64,000 nucleotides of DNA, taken from assembly GCA_029261155.1 (NCBI GenBank), contig JAJDBW010000033.1:57106-121105 (forward strand), in the 5' to 3' direction. Positions 53,056 to 62,467 of the stretch are shown here, one piece after another (position 1 is the stretch's first letter; every line of letters starts with the position of its first letter). A program made the translations under genes and the position numbers. The DNA comes from Nitrospirota bacterium (GTDB lineage: Bacteria; Nitrospirota; Nitrospiria; SBBL01; JAADHI01). The notes under the pieces were generated by a model that saw only the letters and a program-made list of their open reading frames with translations, ran no database searches and had not been told where the DNA came from.

Positions 53056-53787
53056 TTATCCCGACTGATAACTTTGTAATAGCAATTGGGCTGAGGTGAT
53101 ATTCGATTGATCTCCATCGTGATCGTGCTGATGGAAGAAGCGTTTGCCTTCATCTCCAAATTGACGGGTCAGGATTTCCCGTAAGGCCAGACGCGCCCGG
53201 AGCAAACGGACCTTCACATTCGCCGTGCTGATGCCCAGGGCCTTGGCGGTTTCATCGATGCTCATCCCCACGACATCGCGCAGCATAAATACGAGACGAT
53301 GTTTTTCCGCCAGGGCATCTATAGCTTTATCGAGTATCGTTTGCAATTCGTGCTGTTCGAGGAGCATGGAAGGATTCCCACGCCAATCCGCAATGAAATC
53401 CGGATGGGAGATGATCCCTTCCTCGTTTTCAGTCGTTGCATCGTCCAATGAGATACTTTTTTGTGTACCCCGTTTTCTTAAAATTTTGAGGGAGGTATTA
53501 CTCGCTATACGCGTGATCCAGGTCAAGAATAACGATTTCTCTCGAAATTGATCCAAATGTTCCAAGACGCTGATAAAGGTGGACTGGACGACGTCTTCCG
53601 CATCTGCCCGGTTTCGGAGGATATTCATGACAAGGGCGTACAGCCGTTTCTCATGACGACTGACCAGCGTCTCGAATGCCTCAAAATCCCCCTTCTTGGC
53701 ACGGCTGACCAGCGGCGCGTCTTCGTCTTCTTTTTTTTCTGATTTTGAGTGAATCATCCCTTTAACTAGAACATGTTCACCGAACAT
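53056..53787 (-). CDS. ECF-type RNA polymerase sigma factor
   Basis: A 243-residue sigma-70 family ECF factor. Region 2 (FEAFETLVSRHEKRLYALVMNILRNRADAEDVVQSTFISVLEHL in parts, about 33-80) and region 4 (DALAEKHRLVFMLRDVVGMSIDETAKALGISTANVKVRLLRAR in parts, about 160-205) are complete. There is no TTG/ATG start with a strong ribosome site; ATG 53787 is used, ATG 53757 is an alternative. The C-terminus has an added tail with FFHQHDHDGDQ, rich in His and Asp. It should direct transcription of the DUF2892-exporter operon downstream and be held by the anti-sigma factor coded after it. Confidence 0.93.
   Translation of the reverse strand: MFGEHVLVKGMIHSKSEKKEDEDAPLVSRAKKGDFEAFETLVSRHEKRLYALVMNILRNRADAEDVVQSTFISVLEHLDQFREKSLFLTWITRIASNTSLKILRKRGTQKSISLDDATTENEEGIISHPDFIADWRGNPSMLLEQHELQTILDKAIDALAEKHRLVFMLRDVVGMSIDETAKALGISTANVKVRLLRARLALREILTRQFGDEGKRFFHQHDHDGDQSNITSAQLLLQSYQSG
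53769..53786. promoter_or_regulatory. Overlapping palindromes at the sigma gene start
   Basis: GAACATGTTC (53769-53778) overlaps TGTTC-N3-GAACA (53774-53786), at the start of the sigma frame. The spacing suits a dimeric regulator or an mRNA hairpin over the start. If the true start is 53757, this lies in the leader. Confidence 0.4.
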
Positions 53788-54052
53788 CAGTCAAGAGGTC
53801 GAGCCGCTTGTTTGATTGTTACGAGTTCTGAGAATTGTTGGACGAGTCGTTCTTCTTTTTCTTGCTTTACTAATCTTCGATAATAAACTATCTCTTTAAT
53901 AACATTGTTCAATCATATTCTCAGTCAATAAATTAGTGAATTCTGCTAGTAAGCTTGAGGGGATTGTAATATACAAAATCAACACTTCGGGAAGAAGTCT
54001 GCACATAGCTTGACCGCTGCCTGAAATCAAGCATCATGGTTTTAGTGCAAGC

Positions 54053-55159
54053 CTATACTGTGTCTGGAAAACGGATAGCGGCGAGGGTTTCAAAATGGCG
54101 TGTGCTTGGGAAAAGATCGATGAGCATCAATTTTGTGAGCGTGTAACTCGGTTCCAGCCCAGCCAAGTCGCGGGCCAGGGTGCCAGGATGACAGCTGACG
54201 TAGATCAGGGATTTTGGTTTGTAACGCAAGACCCAGTCATTAAGAACGGAAAAACCGCTCCGAGGTGGGTCAAGCAAAAGCACGTCGAATCGATCTTGAC
54301 GGACCTTTTTCTCGAAGGCCTTTAGCGCAAAGGGCTTAAACAGATCCAGGCGAATAAAATCGGGATGTGGCTTGACGGGAGCGGCATCGACCCTCACTCG
54401 CGTTGCAGTGTGGTCCTCGACAAGCTGCTCGGAAAGATTCCCGTCGCCCGAAAACAAATCGAGAATCGTCGCGGGGGCCGCCTCTTCCAAACAGTCAGTT
54501 ACGGCCTGACGAAGCACCGCGTTCATTTCATCGTTCACTTGAGAAAAACCGCCCTGGGCATAGGAACGATTCCAAGCGATGCCAACCTTGTCCGAGCGGA
54601 CGGAGAGTTCGCAATGCCCCTGGCTGGGACTCGCCCGCGCCCAACTCCGGTCGGTATAGAGCGCCTCCAAGCTCGGACGCAAGGCCGCTTGGATCACTTT
54701 GCACGCGGGGATTTCGACGATACGGTCCAGCAGGCCATCTACCAAACCAATCTTTCCATCCCGGTAATGCAATTGAATGCGGTTCCGGTAACCCCAACGT
54801 TCGGGTGCCCCCAAGACTTCGAGGCGGTCCCAGTCGAAGGGGATCTTTTGAAAATATTTCCGGAGCGCCGCCGTTTTAAACCCCAGTTCCGTTTTGTAAT
54901 CCGTGTGTAAATAGTCGCAGCCCGGACAATCCTCGAAGTGGGGACACTCCGCAGGCCTGCGTTGCGCCGAGGGGGTCGTAACGGCGATCAATTTCGCAAA
55001 GTGCACTCCCTTTTTCGACTTGAAAATACGGGCCCTCCCCGTTTCACCGGGGAGGGTTTTGGCGATAAAAGTAACACCTTTCCCACTTTTATCCACCCCT
55101 TGTCCCAAGGGATCGCAATGATCGATTCGAAAGGTAAAAATCGCTTTTTGGGATTGCAT
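54053..55159 (-). CDS. 23S rRNA (uracil-5-)-methyltransferase, RlmD/TrmA type
   Basis: A 368-residue class I RNA m5U methyltransferase. A TRAM-like N-terminal domain (about 1-65) precedes the FeS cysteines CPHFEDCPGCDYLH. ERWGYRNRIQLHY is the family's Y-R-N-K/R motif. The SAM site is ILDLFSGDGNLSEQL and LLLDPPRSGF. The catalytic Cys is in IYVSCHPGTLARDL. It methylates a uridine in 23S rRNA or tRNA; the cluster (RlmD-type) favours 23S U1939 or a related site. It stands alone, divergent from the autotransporter gene. Confidence 0.9.
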   Translation of the reverse strand: MQSQKAIFTFRIDHCDPLGQGVDKSGKGVTFIAKTLPGETGRARIFKSKKGVHFAKLIAVTTPSAQRRPAECPHFEDCPGCDYLHTDYKTELGFKTAALRKYFQKIPFDWDRLEVLGAPERWGYRNRIQLHYRDGKIGLVDGLLDRIVEIPACKVIQAALRPSLEALYTDRSWARASPSQGHCELSVRSDKVGIAWNRSYAQGGFSQVNDEMNAVLRQAVTDCLEEAAPATILDLFSGDGNLSEQLVEDHTATRVRVDAAPVKPHPDFIRLDLFKPFALKAFEKKVRQDRFDVLLLDPPRSGFSVLNDWVLRYKPKSLIYVSCHPGTLARDLAGLEPSYTLTKLMLIDLFPSTRHFETLAAIRFPDTV

Positions 55160-55476
55160 CGAGAGACCTACTGATCGGTTCGCGCCATCGGTTCAATAAA
55201 TCGCCGGGGATTCATTCTATATCATTTTCTCGTTTTAATGAATCGCCTTTATTAAGGTCAGTTTAGGCACTTTATTTTCGATGCGAAGATCTATTCGCCC
55301 GCAAGTGAGGATTGCTTCACATTGACAAGCCACTGAACCTTCCATGTATAGTATCTTTATTATAATTAATATACTTCTTATGCCGTCTTGGCTTCATAGA
55401 GCTGTCACCCATCATTATTTAATCCTTGTCCGTTCAGACCTTCAACCCCAAAAAACATGAGTGTGTCGACCCCTAT
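55160..55476. other. Intergenic region before the inverse autotransporter gene
   Basis: About 320 bases between divergent genes. It contains a consensus-like promoter (see 55322-55352), an 8-bp inverted repeat GATTCATT/AATGAATC at 55208-55215 and 55236-55243, and a near-direct repeat of AATnAATCGCC around 55195 and 55236. No gene is seen. Confidence 0.5.
55322..55352 (+). promoter_or_regulatory. Promoter of the inverse autotransporter gene
   Basis: TTGACA (55322-55327) is followed after 17 bases by TGTATA, or after 19 by TATAGT (55347-55352); the start codon lies about 125 bases downstream. Confidence 0.6.
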
Positions 55477-58400
55477 ATGAATACGAGCCCAAAAACACAA
55501 TCCAAATGGATAGTAGTCGCGCTTGCCTTACTGATCGGGCTTTATGGTGTTATCCCTCTTCGACTCGCGGATGCTGTCGAGTCCGATAAAAAATGGGGGC
55601 CGAAACTAACCTTCGAATATCAAGCGGACCGGAGCCGCGGACTAGCGCGTTTGGATGCCCTGGTACCGCTTTGGCAAAAGGATAAGGCCCTGTTTTTTAC
55701 GGATTTGCGTTATATCGACATCTCCGGCACCGGAATGGAAGGCAATCTCGGCCTGGGCTACCGTCAGCTTCGAGGCGACCTTTCGATCGCTGGGGGCGAT
55801 TGGATTTGGGGGACCTATGCATTTTTCGACCGCCGCAGAACTGCTTTAGAGAATTATTTTTCGCAAGCCACCCTGGGGGCCGAAATCCTCACGCCGAAGT
55901 GGTCGTTCCGGACCAACGGATACTTGCCTAACAGCACCGGATATATCGTGGGCTCGAGCACAACCACCCTTGCTGGGCCGCCGACCTTGCTGGGGACAAC
56001 CGTCGTTTCGAACACGGCAAGCACAACGATAACCGGCAAGGAATGGGCGCTGCCCGGATTCGATGTGGAACTCGGCTACGGTATCGAGACGATTCTAGAT
56101 CACGAACTGTGGTTCTATGGCGGATACTTCCGTTTTGACCGATCGGAAACCCCCGAGATCGCCGGTCCTCGTGCGCGTTTAGAATACCGCATGCACGATC
56201 TGTTCAACTGGGTCGGCAGTGAAATCACGCTGGGCGCGGAGCTCCGGGATGACGACCTTCGCGGCACCGACGGCCTCGTCATGGCCCGGGTGCGTATTCC
56301 CATCGGAAAAACCTCGAGGAATCCGGGGCGCGGATTCGAAAACCAAATGACGTCCTTTGTTCAGCGTGACGTGGATATTGTGACTCTGATCGATACCGAG
56401 GAAACCGGAGGCGCGGGCGCGCCCACGGGCATTGTCGATCCAGAATCCGGAGAAATTCTAGATGTCTTTTTCGTGAACAACAACGGCACCGGAAATTGTA
56501 CTCAAAACAACCCCTGCACCCTGACCGACGTCGCGAACAACCCTAGCTACGGATCGGGTGACATCATCGTCTTGGTCGATAGCGCAGGTAACATTGTAGG
56601 TAACGTCGATCTCACGACGTCAATCGCCGGCCTGGGTACCGACCGGCGGCAAGTCATCGGCGGCGAGGGTGACATCGTATTGAATTTGTCGAGCGGTGAC
56701 AACCTAGCCCTCACCGGCCTGGGCGGTCGTCCGGTTTTGGACGGTACGGTCACGCTCTCTAATCAATCGATCGTAAAGGGGTTCGACATCCTTTCGCCCG
56801 GAACAGCCGTTTTTGGCCGTGGCTTGAATGGCACCCAGCTTCAGGACCTCCGGATCCTTAACGCAGCGAATCATGCCCTCCACCTCGAAAACGTGAGCGG
56901 GCAAGTCTCCATTTCCGGTTTTTCTGTGGATCAGGCGGCCGGAACCGGTATCTTCCTGGATGGACTTTCGGGGTCGGTGAATGTCGGCAACGGCGTCATT
57001 CGAAACAGCGGGCAAGGCCTGGTGGTCCGAAACAACACCGGCGAAATAATATTCGGCAGCTTAACTATCGACCGCACCACCGGGAGCGCCATCGATCTCT
57101 CCGGCGCGAAGGCTTCGCTGGCCTTTGAGCGTATTGACATCACCGGCTTGGGCGGAGGGACGGGATTGAACCTGAACAGTTCTACCGCAAACGTGGCCAT
57201 CGATACCCTGAACATCGGCGGCACCGGCGCGGCGGGCTCGATAGGCGTCGATCTGCGCGGGGCCTCGGGCGCGATCGCCGTTGCGAATGGCGGTACCATC
57301 GAAAAGGTGGTCACGGCCTTTAACTTTGACGCCGCCTCCAAGGCCACGCTGGATTTTAAAAACGGGATGATTAATGCCGGTATTCCGCTGAACACGGTCG
57401 GCGTAACCCAAGGGACCTACGATTTCACGGGCACGACATTCGTGAAGGACAGCACACTTTCGCTCGATACCGGTTTCGGAAACCGATTTTATTTCGTTGA
57501 CGCCACCGGCGTCGGCCCCGGCACGCCGGAAAATCCCACCAGCGCCGACTTCGCCGAGGCCAACGCCGCGCCAGGAGACGTCATCCTCCTGGTCGAAGAC
57601 GGTACGGGAAACATCGCCGCCACGGGCGGCTTGCAACTGCGGGATCGTCAGCAACTGGTCGGCTTTGCCGCTGGAAATGCCGAAGTGGACTTTACCGGCG
57701 TCAATCCACGTTTTCTGGGACCCATCGTCTACTTGGTAGCGGACCCCACCGAAAACGGCGGGGCCACACTCGAAAACAACGGTGGCACATCTGTATTGGC
57801 GCTTGGCAACGGCGTGCAAGTCCGTGATTTTGGGCTCTTCGCGAACAATGGCGCCGCCGGCATCGTCGGAAACAATTTTACGGGCGCGACACTACACAAC
57901 CTTGAGGTTAGCGGTTCGCTAAATCAGGGCATTCGGCTGTTCCGACCCAGTGGAGAGGTTCGGATTTCTAATTCGCGCTTCCTTCAATCGACCAACGACA
58001 CCTTTGAAATCAATGGCGGAAACGCCAATGTCCGTGTCAGCAATTCGACGATTTTGGGCAGCACCAACGGTTTCGTAATCGACATCAGCGACACCACCGG
58101 GGGACGCATCCAATTTGATGCCGACAACACCATCTCGAATGTTTCACAAAGGGGAATCCGCTTCGACAACATACGGGGCGACATCGATTTCAACGGCCCG
58201 GTGAACGTTTCCACCACGCTGGGGCGCGGGGTGATCGCGGTGGGCCATTCAGAAGCAACTGTCTCCTTTAACGACCGATTGACGATACGGACTCAATCTG
58301 GAACGGGCCTCCAAATCGGCGGGGTCGCCTTGAACATCGCCGGAGGAAGCATCAACGCCAATGGCGGCGCGGGTATTGAAGCCACCAATACCACGGTACA

Positions 58401-58491
58401 TATTGTCTTGGATACCCTTTCCGCGACAAGCGGCGGCGACGGCCTTAATCTGACCAACGTGTCCGGAACAATTACAATCTTGGACCGCTAA
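55477..58491 (+). CDS. Inverse autotransporter (intimin/invasin-type) with two beta-helix modules
   Basis: A 1004-residue surface protein from ATG 55477 (upstream TTG 55426 possible). A signal/anchor (WIVVALALLIGLYGVIPL) is followed by an inverse-autotransporter barrel (about 36-295): NLGLGYRQL, WIWGTYAFFDRRRTALENYF, LGAEILTPKW, ANGYLP-like RTNGYLPN. The passenger has two similar modules (about 329-665 and 669-1004). Each begins DVFFVNNNGTGN or RFYFVDATGVGPGTPENPT, then a predicted right-handed beta-helix of short V/I-G-N-rich turns. C-terminal passengers in this family are adhesins or intimin-like surface proteins. No LysM domain is present and no Ig-like repeats are seen. The OmpA-TSP3 gene follows 123 bases later. 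Confidence 0.85.
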   Translation: MNTSPKTQSKWIVVALALLIGLYGVIPLRLADAVESDKKWGPKLTFEYQADRSRGLARLDALVPLWQKDKALFFTDLRYIDISGTGMEGNLGLGYRQLRGDLSIAGGDWIWGTYAFFDRRRTALENYFSQATLGAEILTPKWSFRTNGYLPNSTGYIVGSSTTTLAGPPTLLGTTVVSNTASTTITGKEWALPGFDVELGYGIETILDHELWFYGGYFRFDRSETPEIAGPRARLEYRMHDLFNWVGSEITLGAELRDDDLRGTDGLVMARVRIPIGKTSRNPGRGFENQMTSFVQRDVDIVTLIDTEETGGAGAPTGIVDPESGEILDVFFVNNNGTGNCTQNNPCTLTDVANNPSYGSGDIIVLVDSAGNIVGNVDLTTSIAGLGTDRRQVIGGEGDIVLNLSSGDNLALTGLGGRPVLDGTVTLSNQSIVKGFDILSPGTAVFGRGLNGTQLQDLRILNAANHALHLENVSGQVSISGFSVDQAAGTGIFLDGLSGSVNVGNGVIRNSGQGLVVRNNTGEIIFGSLTIDRTTGSAIDLSGAKASLAFERIDITGLGGGTGLNLNSSTANVAIDTLNIGGTGAAGSIGVDLRGASGAIAVANGGTIEKVVTAFNFDAASKATLDFKNGMINAGIPLNTVGVTQGTYDFTGTTFVKDSTLSLDTGFGNRFYFVDATGVGPGTPENPTSADFAEANAAPGDVILLVEDGTGNIAATGGLQLRDRQQLVGFAAGNAEVDFTGVNPRFLGPIVYLVADPTENGGATLENNGGTSVLALGNGVQVRDFGLFANNGAAGIVGNNFTGATLHNLEVSGSLNQGIRLFRPSGEVRISNSRFLQSTNDTFEINGGNANVRVSNSTILGSTNGFVIDISDTTGGRIQFDADNTISNVSQRGIRFDNIRGDIDFNGPVNVSTTLGRGVIAVGHSEATVSFNDRLTIRTQSGTGLQIGGVALNIAGGSINANGGAGIEATNTTVHIVLDTLSATSGGDGLNLTNVSGTITILDR

Positions 58492-58614
58492 TCCTAAAAA
58501 TCTGAAAATGCATGTAAAGGTCTTGGATTTACAACCCATGTTATACGACGGAACTCGCCGCTTATTGACGGCGGGAAAAGCTTCCGTGCGACTAAAAATA
58601 GAGAGGAAAATACA

Positions 58615-59946
58615 TTGAAAGGGATATCCGCATTGCTCGTGTTCGTCTTATTGAGTCTAGGTGCAAGGGCACAGGCCGGATTCGAACCCGAAACCTACTC
58701 CTTTAGTCCGACGCTCGGCATCTATGCCTTCGACCGCCATCAGCAACTCAAAAACAGCGCCTTGGTGGGCTTGAGGATCAGCCGCCACCTGACATCGCGT
58801 TGGACGACGGAAGCGGTCATACTCTATGTCCCCACGGAATCGAAACTCAAAACCGGGAGCGATAATGGCGTCAACGGCCTCCTCTACAACCTGGACGGCC
58901 TCTACCACTTGTCGACCCAAGGGAAATTCGTTCCTTTCTTGGCGGCGGGCGTGGGCGGACAAAACTTTAGCGGCAGCGACGCGGGCGCGGACAACAACTT
59001 AATGTTGAACTACGGCCTCGGCGCGAAGTACTTTTTCTCCGATGCGATGGCCGTGCGGGCCGACGTCCGGCAAGTCTTAGTTGATGACGGACACACCGAA
59101 CACAACATGGTTTATACCTTAGGCTTCGAGTTTGCCTGGGGCCGCGGCAAAGGCGAGGCCCGCGCTGCTAGGGATCTTCCACCCGCATCCGCGGGTGCGC
59201 CTGCGGATGCGGACAGCGATAAAGATGGCGTGCCGGACAGCCGCGATTTATGTCCCAACACCCCCCTCGGCGTGGCAGTCGATCAACACGGTTGCCCGCT
59301 CGACAGCGATGGAGACGGGGTGCCGGACCACCTCGACAAGTGTCCAAACACCCCGGCCGGTTTAATTACGGACCGATTCGGCTGTACCTTGGATACCGAC
59401 GAAGATGGTGTGCCGGACAGCCGCGACCATTGCGCGGACACCCCCAGGGGCCTTGCCGTTGACGGAAAAGGCTGCCCGATAAAAAGCGATAAAGACCGTG
59501 ATGGAGACGGCGTGCTCGACGATCAAGACCGCTGTCCCGGCACACCGACGGGCACACCGGTCGACGAACACGGTTGTCCACTGGTGATTAAGGAAAAAAC
59601 CACGACCCAATCGCATATCCGCTTCGACACCGGCCTGTCGATAATCAAGGAAGAATTCATGGGGGAGGTCGAGCGCATCGCCAACTATCTCAAAAAATTT
59701 CCGGATGCCGTGATCGAGATCGAAGGCCACACCGACACCACCGGGCCTGAAAAGTTGAACAAGCGGCTGTCGCTGGAGCGCGCGGAAAGCCTGAGAAACG
59801 CCTTGGTCGACCGCTTCGGCATTCGGGGACAGCGGCTCATCACCCGAGGATTCAGCTGGAATCGCCCCATTGCGGACAACGACACCGCCGAAGGACGCCA
59901 GAAAAACCGGCGGGTGGTCGTCACCCTTGATCCCAGGGGAGAGTAA
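58615..59946 (+). CDS. OmpA-family outer-membrane protein with TSP type-3 repeats
   Basis: A 443-residue protein. Signal peptide (ALLVFVLLSLGARAQAG), an eight-stranded OmpA-like barrel (about 22-185), a linker with four calcium-binding thrombospondin type-3 repeats (DSDKDGVPDSRDLCPNTP-type, about 200-325, with DxDxDGxxDxxDxCPxTP pattern), and a C-terminal OmpA peptidoglycan-binding domain (IRFDTGLSIIKEEF to RRVVVTLDPRG). The domain pair anchors the outer membrane to the cell wall. The start is TTG 58615 after GAGAGGAAAA. The repeats make a rigid calcium-bound spacer. Confidence 0.93.
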   Translation: MKGISALLVFVLLSLGARAQAGFEPETYSFSPTLGIYAFDRHQQLKNSALVGLRISRHLTSRWTTEAVILYVPTESKLKTGSDNGVNGLLYNLDGLYHLSTQGKFVPFLAAGVGGQNFSGSDAGADNNLMLNYGLGAKYFFSDAMAVRADVRQVLVDDGHTEHNMVYTLGFEFAWGRGKGEARAARDLPPASAGAPADADSDKDGVPDSRDLCPNTPLGVAVDQHGCPLDSDGDGVPDHLDKCPNTPAGLITDRFGCTLDTDEDGVPDSRDHCADTPRGLAVDGKGCPIKSDKDRDGDGVLDDQDRCPGTPTGTPVDEHGCPLVIKEKTTTQSHIRFDTGLSIIKEEFMGEVERIANYLKKFPDAVIEIEGHTDTTGPEKLNKRLSLERAESLRNALVDRFGIRGQRLITRGFSWNRPIADNDTAEGRQKNRRVVVTLDPRGE

Positions 59947-60065
59947 GCGAAGGGTCTGGGACCCTGTTCGCTTGAAATGCATTCCGGAATGCGTGCTTTT
60001 TCACGACCAGCTTTCTCAAAAAAGGCGGATCAAGGCTTCCTCTGCAAAGCCCTAGCGCGATTCCA

Positions 60066-61592
60066 TTAAACGGTCGGCAGCTTGAAAGTAAATACCGCAC
60101 CCCGATCCTGCCCATTTTCGGCAATCACCCTACCGCCGTGCAACTCCAGAATGCGCTTCACGATGGCCAGCCCCAATCCGGCGTGGCCGCCGCCTTGGCG
60201 GCTTTTTTGGTGGCGGTAGAAACGGTCGAAAATGTGCGGCAGGTCTTCGGCTTGAATGCCCGAACCCGTGTCGCTCACCTTCACCACCAGGCGCTTGCCA
60301 TCGGATACGGCCACCTGTTCCATCAAGGCCAGTTCGACCCTTCCGCCGTTCGGCGTGTGGCGCAAGGCATTTTCAATGAGGTTTTCCAGGACCCGTTGAA
60401 TCATCCCAATGTCGCCAATGGCGAAGGGTAGTTTTTGGCCGTAGTCGGCAGCAATGGCTATGCCTTTTTCCTGCGCCGAGAGTTTAAACTTTTGAACCAC
60501 ATCTTGCACCAGCTCACCCATCGAAAAGGGTGCGGTCTCCATTAATTTTTTATAGGAATCGAGCTTGGCCAATTCAAAAAGCTCTTCAATCAACACGCCC
60601 AGCCTTTTACTGTGGCGCAGGGCCGTTTGCAGATATTCCTCTTTTTCGGATTCACTGAGGCTGGATTTTTTAATCAACAAGGTCTCCAAGTAACCATTGA
60701 GCGAGGCCAAGGGCGTGCGAAGGTCGTGCGACACATTGGCCACCATTTCTCGCCGTAGGGCATCGGAACGTTTTAATTCATCCCATTGTTGATCGATGTG
60801 GTCGGCCATCATATTGAAGTGCGCCCCGAGTTGGTCGATCTCGTCTCTGGGTGCAAGGCCCGATCGATAACGCGAATCGGGGTCGCGTTTAAATTGGCTC
60901 TTCGTGTAATTCAATATCACTTCGGAAAGGGCCTTGAGCCTTTTGGTGAAGAGGCCGAAGCTCAAAAGTCCGGCGATCAAGGCAATGCTCAGGCTGGCTA
61001 AAAGCCCGAAGCTACTGGTCCTAAGGCTGTAACTCCCCTGCAACATCTCGACGACATTATCGAAGGCTTCTCCCTCTAAAATGACATAGAGGTAACCTTC
61101 GCTGAGTCCTTCGGTCGAAATGGGGGCGGCGGAAAATATTTTCCGGCGGCTCGGATGCCGCGGGTCGTCGCCATAAAAAGGAAATTGAAGCGCCGTCCCA
61201 CCCCTGTCGATCAAGGCCTGCACCGGGTTCAGATCTACAGCCTCCCGCTTGATCTTTTCTTTTGCGGCGGAGAAGGCCAGGATCTTCCCCTGCTTGTCGA
61301 GCAAATAAACCTCGATATTCGGGTTGATCACCATGAGCATGTGAAAGATGTTTTCGAGGGCGGGGCGATTAATCTCGTCGCCTTCCAGCAAGAGCGCGTC
61401 TTTAGCAATGTTCGCCGCCAAGGTCCGATTGAGCTTTTGTGTGATCTCCTGATGATAGCTTTGGGCAGCGCTCCGCACGGAATATAAAAATACAGCGGCG
61501 CTGAACAAGGCAAAGAGAAAGAGCACACCGGCCAGCTTGCTGTAGAGCGTTTTGAAGAAACGCGGGCTCTTTTCTTGGGCTTCAGTCATCAT
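60066..61592 (-). CDS. Sensor histidine kinase
   Basis: A 508-residue membrane kinase. Helix 1 is AGVLFLFALFSAAVFLYSV (about 21-39), a periplasmic PAS/sCache-like domain runs to about residue 192, helix 2 is FGLLASLSIALIAGLLSFGLF, then HAMP (220-275), HisKA with the phosphorylated NVSHDLRTPLASLNGYLETLL (His289), and HATPase with NLIENALRHTPNGG, VSDTGSGIQAEDLPHIF and GLGLAIVKRI. ATG 61592 or 61589 starts it, 4 bases after the response regulator stop. It probably phosphorylates that regulator; the signal is unknown. Confidence 0.93.
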   Translation of the reverse strand: MMTEAQEKSPRFFKTLYSKLAGVLFLFALFSAAVFLYSVRSAAQSYHQEITQKLNRTLAANIAKDALLLEGDEINRPALENIFHMLMVINPNIEVYLLDKQGKILAFSAAKEKIKREAVDLNPVQALIDRGGTALQFPFYGDDPRHPSRRKIFSAAPISTEGLSEGYLYVILEGEAFDNVVEMLQGSYSLRTSSFGLLASLSIALIAGLLSFGLFTKRLKALSEVILNYTKSQFKRDPDSRYRSGLAPRDEIDQLGAHFNMMADHIDQQWDELKRSDALRREMVANVSHDLRTPLASLNGYLETLLIKKSSLSESEKEEYLQTALRHSKRLGVLIEELFELAKLDSYKKLMETAPFSMGELVQDVVQKFKLSAQEKGIAIAADYGQKLPFAIGDIGMIQRVLENLIENALRHTPNGGRVELALMEQVAVSDGKRLVVKVSDTGSGIQAEDLPHIFDRFYRHQKSRQGGGHAGLGLAIVKRILELHGGRVIAENGQDRGAVFTFKLPTV

Positions 61593-61596
61593 CTTA

Positions 61597-62307
61597 TCAA
61601 GAAGGGATCTCTTCCTCAGAAAATTTATAGCCTACGCCCCAGACGGTCAGAATGTAGCGGGGCTCTGCGGGATCGTTTTCGATCTTGGCGCGGAGCCGAT
61701 TGATGTGGGAATTCACCGTGTGTTCGTAACCGTCGTGTCCGTAGCCCCACACCTTGTCGAGCAGTTGACCTCGATTGAAAACATGACCGGGGTTATTGAT
61801 AAAAAACCAAAGCAGATCGAACTCCTTGGCCGTGAGATCGATTAACTGCCCCTCGCGCTTCACCTGGCGTTTTTCTTCAATCACTTCGAGGTCCCCGGCA
61901 TGGATCACTTTCTGTTGGGCATCGGGGCTTTTCTTTTTGGCCAAGTCGGTCCGCCGCAGGATGGCCTTCACCCGCGCCAGCAGTTCGCGGACGCTGAAGG
62001 GCTTGGTCAAATAATCGTCTGCCCCCATCTCCAGCCCCAGCACCCGGTCGATTTCGCCCGTCTTGGCCGTGAGCATGAGAATCGGGGTGTAATCCGCCTT
62101 GGCGCGTAAGGCCCGGCAGATCTCCAGACCATCGACGCCGGGTAACATGAGATCGAGCACGACCAAATCGAAAGTCCGGGCCATAGAGACCTCCATCCCT
62201 ACCGTCCCGTCGACGGCGATCTCTACTTCATCGCCCAAATCGCGTAGATGCAGCGCCACCAAGTTAGCGATATCTGGGTTGTCTTCAATAACAAGAATTT
62301 TTCGCAT
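61597..62307 (-). CDS. OmpR-family response regulator
   Basis: A 236-residue OmpR/PhoB-type regulator. Receiver: KILVIEDNPDIANL, phosphorylated Asp52 in DLVVLDLMLPGVDG, and YLTKPFSVRELLARV. The DNA-binding winged helix has LTAKEFDLLWFFINNPGHVFNRGQLLDKVWGYG and HINRLRAKIENDP. It is paired with the sensor kinase gene that follows by 4 bases. The spondin-domain gene upstream carries phased repeats that could be its targets (see finding). Confidence 0.95.
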   Translation of the reverse strand: MRKILVIEDNPDIANLVALHLRDLGDEVEIAVDGTVGMEVSMARTFDLVVLDLMLPGVDGLEICRALRAKADYTPILMLTAKTGEIDRVLGLEMGADDYLTKPFSVRELLARVKAILRRTDLAKKKSPDAQQKVIHAGDLEVIEEKRQVKREGQLIDLTAKEFDLLWFFINNPGHVFNRGQLLDKVWGYGHDGYEHTVNSHINRLRAKIENDPAEPRYILTVWGVGYKFSEEEIPS

Positions 62308-62336
62308 TTTTTTCTTTATAATTCTTTTCTCTTAAA

Positions 62337-62424
62337 CTTCCCCCATTAACAAAGGGGGAGCGAGGGGGATTTGCTTTAGACTTTCAAACATGCCCCCCCT
62401 TGCCCCCCTAAGTCAAAGTGGGGT
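62337..62424. repeat. REP-like palindromic element
   Basis: Two arms of C- and G-runs, CCCCCATTAACAAAGGGGG with AGCGAGGGGGAT (62340-62371) and an inverted copy CCCCCCTTGCCCCCCTAAG to CAAAGTGGGG (62392-62423), form nested hairpins in the gap between the response regulator and the spondin gene. Such C5/G5 intergenic palindromes are dispersed in many Gram-negative genomes. Copy number here is unknown. Confidence 0.65.
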
Positions 62425-62467
62425 AATACCTTACAATCATTTCAAACTGAAAACCGTCAAGCGAAAA

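Noticed and set aside
57061..57819. 252-codon minus-strand frame opposite the autotransporter passenger
   Set aside because: Arises from the Gly/Asn-rich repeat composition of the coding strand; no start signal or motif.
58668..58690. GGATTCGAACCC, like the T-arm of a tRNA on the minus strand
   Set aside because: It lies inside the OmpA reading frame, and no matching acceptor, D or anticodon arms are found at the right distances.
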